Part shown: positions 9,336 to 19,400 of the stretch, piece by piece
Numbering within the stretch: position 1 is the stretch's first letter
Layout of the letters: each line of letters begins with the position of its first letter
DNA from: Kineococcus xinjiangensis
GTDB taxonomy: Bacteria > Actinomycetota > Actinomycetes > Actinomycetales > Kineococcaceae
NCBI RefSeq assembly: GCF_002934625.1
Contig: NZ_PTJD01000005.1
Location: 62,001 to 126,000, forward strand
DNA: 64,000 bases
Direction: 5' to 3'
Notes under the pieces: generated by a model
Seen by the model: the letters and a program-made list of their open reading frames with translations, nothing else
What the model was told of the DNA's origin: nothing
Databases searched by the model: none
Made by a program: the position numbers and the translations under genes

Positions 9336-11174
9336 TCAGCCGCTGACGTCGCGCAGCGTGCCGCGGGCCTGCTCCAGCCACTCCTGCCGTGCCCGCAACG
9401 CCTCCTCGGCGCGCTTGAGCCGGCGGGCGTCGCCGCGGGCGCGGGCGGCCTCCACATCGGCCTGCAGGTCGCGGATGCCCGCCTCGAGCTGGGCGACGAC
9501 CCCCTGGGCGCGGGCCCGGGCCTCCGGGTTGCTGCGCTTCCAGCGGTCCTGGTCGGCGTCGCGGATGGCGGTCTCCACCGCGCGCATCCGTCCCTCCACG
9601 CGGCCGAGGTCGGCGCGCGGCACCTTGCCGGCGGCCTCCCAGCGGTCCTGGATGTCGCGGAGCGCGTTCTTCGCGGCGTTGAGGTCCTTCACGGGCAGCA
9701 GCGCCTCGGCCTCGGTGAGCAGGGCCTCCTTGACCTTGAGGTTCTCCTTGAACTCCTCGTCGACCTGCTCGTTCGCGGCGGTGCGCGCGGCGAAGAAGGC
9801 GTCCTGGGCCGCCCGGAAGCGCGCCCACAGGGCGTCGTCGTCCTTGCGTCCCAGCCGGCCGGCGGCCTTCCAGCGGTCCATGAGCTGGCGGTAGGCGGTG
9901 GAGGTGCCGCGCCAGTCGGTGGACGTGGACAGCTCCTCGGCCTCGGCGACCAGCTTCTCCTTCTCGGCCCGGATCCCGCCGCGCTGCTCGTTGAGAGCGG
10001 CGAAGTGGTGGCGGCGGGCCTTGTCGAACGCGCTGCGGGCGTGGCTGAACCTCTTCCAGAGGTCCTCCTCGCTGCGCTTGTCGAGGCGCCCCTCGCGCTG
10101 GGCGGCCTGCCAGTCGGTGAACAGGTCCCGCAGCCGCTCGCCGGCGCTCTTCCACTGCATGCGCTCGGGGTCCTGGGCGGCGATCGTCTCCGCCTCCTCG
10201 ACGATGGCGAGGCGGGCGGCGCGCAAGCGCTCCCGGTTCTCCTGGCGGGCCCGGTCCGCGGCGGCGCGGGCCTCCTCGGCGATGGTGGCGAGCGCCTCCA
10301 CACGGGCGGTGAGGGCGTCGATGTCGCCGACGGAACGGGTCTCCTCGACGGCGGCGCGCAGCGCGGCGACGCCGGCGACGATGTCCTTGCCGGACAGCTC
10401 GGTGCTGCGCAGGCGCTGCTCGAAGAGGTCGACCTGGGCGACGACCTCCTCGAACTTGCGGACGAAGTAGGCCAGCGCCTCCTCGGGGGAGGCGTCGGGG
10501 TACTGGCCGACCTCGTGCTCGCCGTCCTTGCGCCGCACCCACACGGTGCCGTTCTCGTCGACGCGCCCGAAGGAGGCGGAGACCTCGCTCGGCACGTGGC
10601 TGGTGACGACCGGGGCGTGGGCGGCCTCGGGGGCGGGGCCGGGCGCCGGGACGTGACCGGGCCGGGGCAGCGACCCCGGGGTCGGTGTGGGTCCGGGGGT
10701 CGGCGTGGGGGTGGGGGCGGGCGTGGGGGTGGGTCTGGGAGTCGGGCTCGGAGCGGGCGGTGCCTCCGCCGCCTGCGTCATCGCCGGCTCGACCTGCGCC
10801 GCCTCGACCTGCACCGCCTCGACCTGCACCGCCTCGACCTGGGCGGGGTCGAGCTGGGCCGCCTCGTCCCCGCCGTCACCGGCGACCTCCACCTCGGCGG
10901 GCACGTCCGCGGGCGTGGGGTCCTCCGCGTCGGGGTCCACCGGTGCCGCGTCCACGGGTGCCGCCTCCGCCGGGGTGTCCTCGCCGGACTGCTCGGTGGA
11001 CTGTTCGGCGGCGGCGGCGTCGTCGTCGCCGCTCGCCTGCGGCTCGTCCGCGGTCTCGCCGCCCTCCGGCGCCCCGGAGGGCGCGGGGACCTCGCTGTCC
11101 GCAGTGACGTCGATGGTCGCGGGGGTGTCCTGCACGTCCTCGGTGGACGCCGGCTCCTGGGATGGCTGGCTCAC
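9336..11174 (-). CDS. DUF349 domain-containing protein
   Basis: The 612-residue protein has an acidic Pro/Thr/Glu-rich N-terminal third, including VQVEA repeats and a Thr-Pro stretch. Then come a short conserved block (NGTVWVRRKDGEHEVGQYPDASPEEAL) and coiled, charged DUF349 repeats. Repeat cores are seen at WKSAGERLRDLFTDWQAAQR, YRQLMDRWKAAGRLGRKDDD and IQDRWEAAGKVPRADLGRVE. DUF349 proteins are widespread in actinobacteria and I know of no firmly assigned biochemical role. The GTG at 11174 lies 7 bases after a TAGACT -10 element with no ribosome-binding site, suggesting a leaderless mRNA. Confidence 0.85.
   Translation of the reverse strand: MSQPSQEPASTEDVQDTPATIDVTADSEVPAPSGAPEGGETADEPQASGDDDAAAAEQSTEQSGEDTPAEAAPVDAAPVDPDAEDPTPADVPAEVEVAGDGGDEAAQLDPAQVEAVQVEAVQVEAAQVEPAMTQAAEAPPAPSPTPRPTPTPAPTPTPTPGPTPTPGSLPRPGHVPAPGPAPEAAHAPVVTSHVPSEVSASFGRVDENGTVWVRRKDGEHEVGQYPDASPEEALAYFVRKFEEVVAQVDLFEQRLRSTELSGKDIVAGVAALRAAVEETRSVGDIDALTARVEALATIAEEARAAADRARQENRERLRAARLAIVEEAETIAAQDPERMQWKSAGERLRDLFTDWQAAQREGRLDKRSEEDLWKRFSHARSAFDKARRHHFAALNEQRGGIRAEKEKLVAEAEELSTSTDWRGTSTAYRQLMDRWKAAGRLGRKDDDALWARFRAAQDAFFAARTAANEQVDEEFKENLKVKEALLTEAEALLPVKDLNAAKNALRDIQDRWEAAGKVPRADLGRVEGRMRAVETAIRDADQDRWKRSNPEARARAQGVVAQLEAGIRDLQADVEAARARGDARRLKRAEEALRARQEWLEQARGTLRDVSG
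10786..10850 (-). repeat. 15-nt tandem repeat encoding VQVEA units in the DUF349 protein
   Basis: On the plus strand the unit GCCTCGACCTGCACC recurs four times with small changes. On the minus strand it encodes the VQVEA/AQVEP run of the acidic N-terminal region. It is low-complexity coding sequence and prone to copy-number change. Confidence 0.65.
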
Positions 11175-11181
11175 GGGGGGG

Positions 11182-11187
11182 AGTCTA
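11182..11187 (-). promoter_or_regulatory. -10 element (TAGACT) giving a leaderless DUF349 mRNA
   Basis: On the minus strand TAGACT is followed by seven C residues and then the GTG start codon. That spacing would put the transcription start at or next to the first base of the start codon. It forms a divergent pair with the element at 11291. Confidence 0.5.
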
Positions 11188-11290
11188 GGTGCCCGGACAC
11201 CCGATCGGCCCAGCGCACTGCGTTCGGTGCGCTCCTGATCGCGGCGGGTCGCCACCACCGGCGGCGCGGACCCGGCGCCGACGGCGTCGC

Positions 11291-11296
11291 TAGGGT
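11291..11296 (+). promoter_or_regulatory. -10 element (TAGGGT) giving a leaderless hydrolase mRNA
   Basis: TAGGGT is followed by GCCCGG and then the GTG start at 11303. The six-base gap predicts transcription starting at the start codon, and no ribosome-binding site is present. Confidence 0.5.
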
Positions 11297-11302
11297 GCCC
11301 GG

Positions 11303-11986
11303 GTGCTCGTCCACGGGTTCCCCGCCGCCGCCTTCGGCACCAACTGCTACGTCCTGGCCCCCGGCGAGGGGGAGGAGTGCGTCGTCGTCGACCCCGGCAT
11401 CGGCGTCGAGGGCGAACTCCTCGACGTCCTGCGCAGGCACCGGCTGCGCCCGGCGGCGGTGCTGCTCACCCACGGCCACCTCGACCACGTGTTCGCCGTC
11501 ACCCCCGTGTGCGGCACGTTCGGCGTGGCCGCCACGATCCACTCCGACGACCGCTATCGGCTGCGCGACCCGTTCGGCACCCTCTCCCCGCAGCTCGCGG
11601 GCGCGCTGGCCGCGGAGTTCGGGTCGCTGCGCTGGCAGGAGCCCGACGACGTGGTGACCGTCGCGGACGGGGAGCGGCTGCAGGTGGCGGGCCTCGACGT
11701 GGGCGTCGTCCACGCCCCCGGCCACACGGAGGGCTCGGTCATGTTCACCCTCGCCCGCGACGGCGAGGCCGACCTGTGCCTGTCCGGGGACGTCCTCTTC
11801 GCCGGCTCCATCGGCCGCACGGACCTGCCCGGCGGCGACCACGCGGCGATGCTGCGCAGCCTGCGCGAGCGGGTCCTGCCGCTGGACGACGCCGTGGACG
11901 TCCTTCCCGGTCACGGCCCCGCCACCACCATCGGTGCCGAGCGCGCCGGCAACCCCTTCCTCCGGGCGCTGCTCGAGGAGCGCTGA
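11303..11986 (+). CDS. MBL-fold metallo-hydrolase (glyoxalase II-like)
   Basis: The 227-residue protein has the metallo-beta-lactamase signature THGHLDHV at about residue 56 and later metal ligands in APGHTEGS, LSGDVLF and LPGHGP. The architecture matches hydroxyacylglutathione-hydrolase-like proteins. A thiol-ester substrate is plausible but not shown. In many actinobacteria this gene lies just upstream of hisS, near rel and aspS. Here hisS is absent and thiamine genes follow. The GTG at 11303 is probably leaderless. Confidence 0.9.
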   Translation: MLVHGFPAAAFGTNCYVLAPGEGEECVVVDPGIGVEGELLDVLRRHRLRPAAVLLTHGHLDHVFAVTPVCGTFGVAATIHSDDRYRLRDPFGTLSPQLAGALAAEFGSLRWQEPDDVVTVADGERLQVAGLDVGVVHAPGHTEGSVMFTLARDGEADLCLSGDVLFAGSIGRTDLPGGDHAAMLRSLRERVLPLDDAVDVLPGHGPATTIGAERAGNPFLRALLEER

Positions 11987-12015
11987 ACACCGGCTCCCGC
12001 CCCGGGCGCCGACGC

Positions 12016-12060
12016 ACGACGGCCGCCGCGCGGGACGGGGTTCCCGGCGGCGGCCGTCGT
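12016..12060. terminator. Bidirectional terminator hairpin between convergent genes
   Basis: A 14-bp perfect stem (ACGACGGCCGCCGC with its complement) with a 17-base loop sits between the hydrolase stop (11986) and the stop of the small convergent gene (12069). It could serve both strands. Confidence 0.7.
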
Positions 12061-12068
12061 CCGGCGGG

Positions 12069-12338
12069 TCAGTCGCCGGTGCGCGTCACGCCGAACATCA
12101 GGGTCCGGCGCTCGATGTCGTAGTGCACGTCCTTGGTGTTGACGAGCAGGTCCTGCAGGGCGTCCGCGTCGTCCGCGGTCAGCGTCAGGACCTCCTCCCA
12201 CGCACCCTCGTCGAGGACGAGCTGCAGGGTGTAGACGCCGTTCTGGCCGGGCTCCCCGGCGACCCAGCTGAACTGGTAGTGGCTGAGCTGGCGGACCTTG
12301 ATGGTGTTGTCGTTGACGGGCTGCGGGACGTTCGCCAC
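12069..12338 (-). CDS. Small conserved-looking hypothetical protein
   Basis: The 89-residue soluble protein begins ANVPQPVNDNTIKVRQLSHYQF and contains an even mix of polar and hydrophobic residues (YTLQLVLDEGAWEEVLTLTADDADALQDLLVNT). I do not recognise a named family. The GTG at 12338 is chosen because GAGGAGGA lies 5 bases upstream. A longer reading from 12392 has no ribosome-binding site. The codon pattern and well-placed ribosome-binding site support a real gene. It stands alone between a terminator and the thiamine operon. Confidence 0.7.
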   Translation of the reverse strand: MANVPQPVNDNTIKVRQLSHYQFSWVAGEPGQNGVYTLQLVLDEGAWEEVLTLTADDADALQDLLVNTKDVHYDIERRTLMFGVTRTGD

Positions 12339-12486
12339 AGGTTCCTCCTCCTCATCGGTCGCCGAGCTGGACCCCGGCGCTCGCAGCGCCACTACCCCGC
12401 TGTGCGCATCCGATGCGCGATTGCCGTCGTCGCCGTCCCCCGGAGCGTCCGCGCCGTGCGGGGCGACTCCCGGCAGCGCGCCGGTC

Positions 12487-14730
<2,244 letters not shown>

Positions 14731-14779
14731 GTCGTCCTCTCCGCTCGCACGTTCGTCGTGGATCCTGCTCGCCGGTTCC

Positions 14780-15970
14780 TCAGCGGGGGGCGCCGGCCGG
14801 TTCGGGGGTGCGGAAGCGCCCGGGCGTGAAGGGCGCGAAGTGCTCGGGCAGCCCGTCGCCGCCCAGCAGGGCGGCCACCGCCTCACCGGTCACCCCGGCC
14901 AGCAGCATGCCGTTGCGGTGGTGACCGGTGGCCAGCAGGAGGCCGGGCACGACGGTGGCACCCACGAGGGGGGCGTTGTCCGGCGAACCCGGCCGGCAGC
15001 GCGCGGCCGTCTCGACCAGCTCCAGCTCCGTGACGGCCGGCAGCAGGGCCTGCGCGTCGCGCAGCAGCTCGTAGACGCCGCCGGCGGTGACGGTCTCGTC
15101 GAAACCGCGGTCCTCCGACGTCGCGCCGACGACCAGCTCGCCGTCCTCGCGGGGCACCAGGTACACGGCGGCGCCGCGCACCACGCCGCGCACGGTGCGG
15201 GAGAGCACCGGCCGCAGGGGCGCAGGCACCCGCAGCCGCAGGATCTGGCCCTTGACCGGGCGCACCGGCGGGCGGGCCGCCTCCGGCACCCCCGCCACGT
15301 CCGCGGCGGCGGCCCCGGCGGTGAGCAGCACCTGCCCGGCGTCGACGCGGCGCCCGCCGGCCAGCTCCACCCCGACGGCCCGCCCGTCCGCCGTCCGCAC
15401 CGCGGCCCGCTCGGGCAGCAGGTCCACCCCGGCCCGCCCGGCCGCGGCGCGCAGGGCCGCGAGGAGGCGGCGGTTGTCCACCTGGTGGTCGCCCTCGACG
15501 AGCAGGCCGCCGGTGACCTCCGTGGACAGCATCGGCTCCAGCCGGCGGCACTCCCGCGCGGTGAGCCGGTGCGAGTCCAGGCCCAGGCTGCGCTGCAGGT
15601 CCTGCGCCTCGGCGAGCACCGCGCGGTCGCCCGCGTCGAGCGCGAGGGCCAGCGTGCCGCAGCGGCGGTAGCCGACGCCGAGACCGGAGGCGGCCTCCAC
15701 CTCCGCGGCGAACGCCTCGTAGCCCCGGGCGGCCGCCAGGTTGAGGCGCAGCAGGTCCTCCTCGCCCGGGTGCAGCTCCGTGACGGGGGCCAGCATGCCC
15801 GCGGCGACGTGCGAGGCGCCGGTGCCGGGGGAGGGGTCGCAGACGGCGACGCTCAGGCCGCGCTGGGCGGCGCGCCACGCGCAGCTCCACCCGATGACGC
15901 CGCCGCCGAGGACGACGACGTCGTAGCCGGTGCGCTGATCGGTGGGCTGGCCGGTGCGCGACGGTTCCAC
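14780..15970 (-). CDS. thiO: Glycine oxidase ThiO
   Basis: ThiO is an FAD-dependent oxidase that turns glycine into the imine used by ThiG. The 396-residue protein has the dinucleotide-binding motif [15 protein letters not shown] near the N-terminus, AAGMLAP, the KGQILRLR segment and a C-terminal FAD-contact region [18 protein letters not shown] chose the GTG at 15970, just after the riboswitch P1 helix, with AAGGGA six bases upstream. The GTG at 15976 would lie inside the helix. It is the first gene of thiO-thiS-thiG-moeZ and is controlled by the TPP riboswitch. Confidence 0.93.
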   Translation of the reverse strand: MEPSRTGQPTDQRTGYDVVVLGGGVIGWSCAWRAAQRGLSVAVCDPSPGTGASHVAAGMLAPVTELHPGEEDLLRLNLAAARGYEAFAAEVEAASGLGVGYRRCGTLALALDAGDRAVLAEAQDLQRSLGLDSHRLTARECRRLEPMLSTEVTGGLLVEGDHQVDNRRLLAALRAAAGRAGVDLLPERAAVRTADGRAVGVELAGGRRVDAGQVLLTAGAAAADVAGVPEAARPPVRPVKGQILRLRVPAPLRPVLSRTVRGVVRGAAVYLVPREDGELVVGATSEDRGFDETVTAGGVYELLRDAQALLPAVTELELVETAARCRPGSPDNAPLVGATVVPGLLLATGHHRNGMLLAGVTGEAVAALLGGDGLPEHFAPFTPGRFRTPEPAGAPR

Positions 15971-15972
15971 TG

Positions 15973-16060
15973 CCACTCCCTTCGCCGGCACGACCCGGAG
16001 CAGGTTCGACGGTCGGCGAGTCCGCTCGCCCTCTCAGCCCGCTTCGACGGGCTCCCGTGG
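15973..16060 (-). ncRNA. TPP riboswitch (THI element) upstream of thiO
   Basis: On the minus strand the conserved core is clear: GGGAGCCC, GCGGGCTGAGAGGG, then GAACCTGCTCCGGGT and GTGCCGGCGAAGGGA, in the right order and spacing. A short P1 can form between CCAC (16057-16060) and GTGG (15973-15976). The AAGGGA at the 3' end of the core is also the best ribosome-binding site for thiO. Thiamine pyrophosphate binding would therefore be expected to hide it and lower translation of the operon. No separate terminator is visible, which favours translational control. Confidence 0.93.
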
Positions 16061-16067
16061 TGCGGCA

Positions 16068-16073
16068 ACTCTA
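16068..16073 (-). promoter_or_regulatory. -10 element (TAGAGT) of the thiO operon
   Basis: TAGAGT on the minus strand ends eight bases before the first base of the TPP riboswitch, so transcription would begin at the aptamer itself. No -35 is recognisable. Confidence 0.5.
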
Positions 16074-16113
16074 ACCCGCACCGCCGCGCGCGCCCGCGGC
16101 CACCGGCGGCTGG

Positions 16114-16119
16114 CAGACT
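16114..16119 (+). promoter_or_regulatory. Putative -10 element (CAGACT) of thiE
   Basis: CAGACT lies eight bases before the GTG of thiE and no ribosome-binding site intervenes, which is compatible with a leaderless mRNA. The fit to TANNNT is imperfect. Confidence 0.3.
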
Positions 16120-16127
16120 CCCCGATC

Positions 16128-16814
16128 GTGCCCGAGCCCGTGCTCCCCGCCCAGCCGTCCGCCCGCACGGTCGTCGAGCGCCTCGCCGGCGCCCGGCTGT
16201 ACCTCTGCACCGACTCCCGCAGCAGGCAGGGCGACCTCGAGCCGTTCCTCGACGCGGTCCTCGCCGCGGGCGTCGACATCGTGCAGCTGCGGGAGAAGGG
16301 GCTGGAGGCTCGCGCGGAGCTGGAGCTGCTGGAGGTCTTCGCCGCCGCCGCCCGCCGCCACGGCCGCCTGCTGGCCGTCAACGACCGTGCCGACATCGCC
16401 GTCGCCGCCGGCGCCGACGTCCTGCACCTCGGCCAGAACGACCTGCCGCCGGCGGCGGCGCGCCGCATCGTCGGGCCGGACGTGGTGATCGGGCGCTCCA
16501 CGCACGCGCCGGAGCAGGCGGCCGCGGCGGTGGCGGAGGAGGAGGCCGGCTACTTCTGCACCGGTCCGGTGTGGGCGACCCCGACCAAGCCCGGCCGTGC
16601 GGCGGTGGGCCTGGACCTGGTGCGCGCGGCGGCGGCCACCGGCACGGCGAAGCCGTGGTTCGCGATCGGCGGCATCGACCTCGCCACCCTCGACGAGGTG
16701 CTCGACGCGGGCGCGCGGCGGGTCGTGGTCGTGCGGGCCATCACGGAGGCCGACGACCCGGCCTCGGCGACGGCGGAGTTCGTGCGGCGGCTGGGCGGGG
16801 CGCCCACGGGGTGA
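16128..16814 (+). CDS. thiE: Thiamine-phosphate synthase ThiE
   Basis: ThiE joins the pyrimidine and thiazole moieties to make thiamine monophosphate. The 228-residue TIM-barrel protein shows [44 protein letters not shown], and [11 protein letters not shown] followed by [20 protein letters not shown], all typical. The GTG at 16128 is chosen as the first plausible start after the divergent promoter. The GTG at 16140 is an alternative. It is divergent from thiO and lies outside the riboswitch transcript, so it may escape direct TPP control. Confidence 0.93.
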   Translation: MPEPVLPAQPSARTVVERLAGARLYLCTDSRSRQGDLEPFLDAVLAAGVDIVQLREKGLEARAELELLEVFAAAARRHGRLLAVNDRADIAVAAGADVLHLGQNDLPPAAARRIVGPDVVIGRSTHAPEQAAAAVAEEEAGYFCTGPVWATPTKPGRAAVGLDLVRAAAATGTAKPWFAIGGIDLATLDEVLDAGARRVVVVRAITEADDPASATAEFVRRLGGAPTG

Positions 16815-16949
16815 TCGGGGGCGCCGGTGCTCGAGTGGGCCGACGGGCAAACCGGAAGCCGTTCGAACTGGCCTCCGGGGTACGACATCGGAATCTGGAG
16901 GATCGATGCCGTCGTGAGGCGCCCGGGAGGCAGTTGGGAAGGGGGAGTT

Positions 16950-17186
16950 GTGCGCGCAGAGCAGGAGGCGCTGAGTGGTCTCACACGCTGGTTCGAAAGG
17001 CGCCACGGGGAGTCGCACCGTGCCGGAGAGATGGACTGGACGTGCCGCCCGTACCTCGACGTCCTTCTCCGCACGGTTCGAAATCAGAGAGGTGGATCCT
17101 CCTACTTGGTCAACGGCGACCGCGTGGAGGAGCTCAAGCTGCTGCACACGACGCTGGAAGACGCGTACGCGCGCGTGATGGGGTGA
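16950..17186 (+). CDS. Small hypothetical protein with atypical codon use
   Basis: The 78-residue product ([26 protein letters not shown] at its start) is hydrophilic with a helical C-terminus ([21 protein letters not shown]). I recognise no family. AAGGGG lies about five bases before the GTG. The gene uses codons that are rare in its neighbours (AGT, ACA, AAT, AGA, TTG), suggesting acquisition or weak constraint. The frame is open upstream to 16827. It lies alone between thiE and a convergent peptidase gene. Confidence 0.4.
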   Translation: MRAEQEALSGLTRWFERRHGESHRAGEMDWTCRPYLDVLLRTVRNQRGGSSYLVNGDRVEELKLLHTTLEDAYARVMG

Positions 17187-17223
17187 GCCGTCGCAGGACG
17201 GGACTGCCTGGGCCCGGTTGGAG

Positions 17224-18024
17224 TCAGCAGCCGCGCTGCTCCCGCGACGGCGTGCCGGGGGCATCGAGGTCCCAGGCCCGGGTGTACGTCCAGTGCGACG
17301 GCTCGTCCACGCACGTCGCGGCGAAACCGTAGCGCCAGCCGTTCTCCACCATCCACTGCAGGGCGCGCGCGGTGGGACGCAGGTCCACGCTGAGGCCCCA
17401 GCCGTGCTCGCTGGTCCCGGGGGTGGCTGCGGGACCGCCGTCGCAGCTCGAGCCACGTCGGCGGGCCACGACCTGCTGCGCCTGGTAGCTCCGGTAGGAG
17501 TCGTCCACGCTCAGGAGAGCGCCCTGCCGCGCGGCGGCGGCGCGCATGCGGACGAAGGCCTGCGCCGCCATCACGTGCAGGCGGTGCGGGCCCTGGGCGA
17601 TGCCGGCCAGTTCGACGGCAGGCAGGTTGCCGTTGCGGAGCCCGGTCAGCACCACGGGCACCTCCGTCACGAGGCGTCGTTGGCGCCCGGCGGGGCGCAC
17701 GAGCCTCGGCGGTGCCGGTGTGGCCTCCGCTGCTCCCGGCTCCTCGATCGTCGGCGTCGTCGCGCGAGGGGCTGCCGCGGCCCGGGGTGTCGCGTCGACC
17801 GTCGAGGGCGATCCCGCCAGGACCTCAGCTCTCTCGAGGAAGCCCTCCTCGAAGGGGCTGGGCATGTCCGTCGCCAGCTGCGCCAGCCACCGCGCGTGCT
17901 CGTCGTTGTCGAGGGAACGGTGACGCGACGACCCGACCTTGCCGCCGCGCCGACGCGTCAGCGTCCTCAACGTCACCGTGAGGGAGGGGGCTGCGCGGTG
18001 GCGCCCCGTGGCTGGTCTCGGCAT
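17224..18024 (-). CDS. VanY/M15B-type D-alanyl-D-alanine carboxypeptidase-like protein
   Basis: The M15 family consists of zinc peptidases that trim peptidoglycan stem peptides. The C-terminal half shows SEHGWGLSVDL (the SxHxxGxAxD zinc motif) and EPSHWTY (the ExxHW motif), with DDSYRSYQAQQ before them. These are the normal metal ligands. The N-terminal 120 residues are basic and Ala/Pro/Arg-rich with no clear signal peptide, so export is uncertain. I chose the ATG at 18024, with GGAGGGG six bases upstream (266 residues). An upstream in-frame start at 18087 has no such site. Confidence 0.85.
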   Translation of the reverse strand: MPRPATGRHRAAPSLTVTLRTLTRRRGGKVGSSRHRSLDNDEHARWLAQLATDMPSPFEEGFLERAEVLAGSPSTVDATPRAAAAPRATTPTIEEPGAAEATPAPPRLVRPAGRQRRLVTEVPVVLTGLRNGNLPAVELAGIAQGPHRLHVMAAQAFVRMRAAAARQGALLSVDDSYRSYQAQQVVARRRGSSCDGGPAATPGTSEHGWGLSVDLRPTARALQWMVENGWRYGFAATCVDEPSHWTYTRAWDLDAPGTPSREQRGC

Positions 18025-18338
18025 GTGCTGCCCCTCCATCTCGAGCGGGTGGCTGCATCGGCGTCCGCGGGTCTCCCCGCAGTCCACGGCCTGCGTGCGG
18101 TCCGGGCGTCACGTGGCCCGGCGCTCACCGCTCGGCGTCGATCCTGGAAGGCGACGCCTGCCGCGGATCTTCGCCCGAGCGTACGTGCGTGACCGGGCCA
18201 GGCGCAGGAAGTCGCACCGGTTCGCCCGCAGATTCGCTCTGCTGCAGCGGATCGAGTACGGAGCGGTGCAGAACGTGACAGTCTGTGAGCTCTCCTCGTC
18301 CGCAGTCGAGCGCCGTCGGCGAAGGCCCGCGCGCGGCC
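18025..18338. other. 314-base intergenic region, no gene recognised
   Basis: This gap separates two minus-strand genes. It has somewhat lower GC than its surroundings (for example around 18230-18310) but I see no RNA gene, clear hairpin terminator or credible reading frame. It should hold the promoter of the VanY-type gene. Confidence 0.4.
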
Positions 18339-19016
18339 TCAGGTGCGGGCCGGCACCGCAGCAGTCCGCACCAGCCATCCGCCGCCCTCGCCCAGCAGCA
18401 ACGGCCAGTCCTGGTGGAGGAAGTGCCGCACCATCAGCTCCTGCAGGCCGTACTCGCGCACCACCGTGCGGACGGCGGCGCCGAGCGGCTCGTCCTGGTT
18501 GTGGTCGAGGACCAGCAGCGTCGGCACGGACACCGCGATCTCGGCGCCGACGCCGGTGCGCACCCAGCGCAGCGTCGCATCCTCCTCGTGGGGCTCGAGG
18601 TCGTGCAGGTCGAGGACGAGGTGCAGGCCCTCCAGGGCCGCGACGTCGCCGGCGGGGTCCAGCACCGCGAGCCCGGAGCCGGTGAGCCAGTCCAGGAAGT
18701 GCTCGGCCTCCCCGCCCAGCTCCGCGCGGACCTCGGACACCGCCACGCCGCGCGCCAGGCGCCGCAGCTCGTCCGCCTCGGCGGCGTCGAACTCCACCGC
18801 GTCGTCGCCCTGCTCGACGATGCAGACCGGCCGGCCGTCGACGTCGCTGCGCAGCGGTTCGCCGTCCGCGCCGTGCGTGGTGACCCGGCCGACGAGGTAG
18901 AGGGTGCCCGGCGCGCGGGGCACCGGGATGGCGCCGTCCCGCGCCGGGGCGGGCACCGGCAGCGGCGGGAGGGCCCGTCGTTGCGCGCGGGCGACCGGGT
19001 GTGAGTGGCGGCCCAT
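18339..19016 (-). CDS. Conserved-looking hypothetical protein with PqqD-like segment
   Basis: The 225-residue soluble protein starts at an ATG with AGGAGG directly upstream. Its middle part (VEFDAAEADELRRLARGVAVSEVRAEL, then FLDWLTGSGLAVLD) resembles the small winged-helix PqqD-like fold that binds peptides. The C-terminal half (LVLDLHDLEPHEEDATLRWVRTGVGAEI and VRTVVREYGLQELMVRHFLHQDWPLLLGEGGGW) is unfamiliar to me. No partner genes for peptide maturation are nearby, so the PqqD resemblance is only a fold suggestion. Confidence 0.65.
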   Translation of the reverse strand: MGRHSHPVARAQRRALPPLPVPAPARDGAIPVPRAPGTLYLVGRVTTHGADGEPLRSDVDGRPVCIVEQGDDAVEFDAAEADELRRLARGVAVSEVRAELGGEAEHFLDWLTGSGLAVLDPAGDVAALEGLHLVLDLHDLEPHEEDATLRWVRTGVGAEIAVSVPTLLVLDHNQDEPLGAAVRTVVREYGLQELMVRHFLHQDWPLLLGEGGGWLVRTAAVPART

Positions 19017-19400
19017 GATCCTCCTGGCTGCTGCGGTGGCAGTGGGGTGGGGGAGGGCGCACCGGACGGTCTCGCCGGCGGGTCCCTGGCGCGGCGCAGC
19101 ATGCCAGTCCCCGGACGCCCTGCGCCCGTGCAGGGGCGGTTCCGCCGCAGGAACCACGAGATGGATGCAGCGGTGCAGCGCAGCGCCATCACCCGCTGAC
19201 GCAGTGCTGCCACCGGGCCGCGGGACGGCGTCGCCGAAGGCAGGCTCCGCCGCCGCAGCCGCCGGGCCCCGGCGCCTGCCCGCCGCGATCCGTAGGATCG
19301 ACGCGGCCGGGAGCGTCGCCGCCTCCGGCCGGGCCCCGCCCGTGCGCGGGCCCGACAGTCCTGCGCACCGCGCAGGAGGACCGACGGAAGGACAGCACCC
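19017..19400. other. 384-base divergent intergenic region upstream of aspS
   Basis: The gap lies between a minus-strand hypothetical gene and aspS. TAGGAT at 19293-19298 is a possible -10 for aspS, which would give a leader of about 95 nt. I looked for T-box features (specifier loop, antiterminator bulge) and found none. Confidence 0.4.

Noticed and set aside
15990-16020. tRNA T-loop-like GGTTCGA
   Set aside because: The stretch is part of the TPP riboswitch core read on the other strand. No acceptor or anticodon stem surrounds it.
19017-19400. T-box leader for aspS (and likewise for alaS at 27,692-27,799)
   Set aside because: No specifier loop, no conserved T-box bulge sequence and no antiterminator/terminator pair can be made out.
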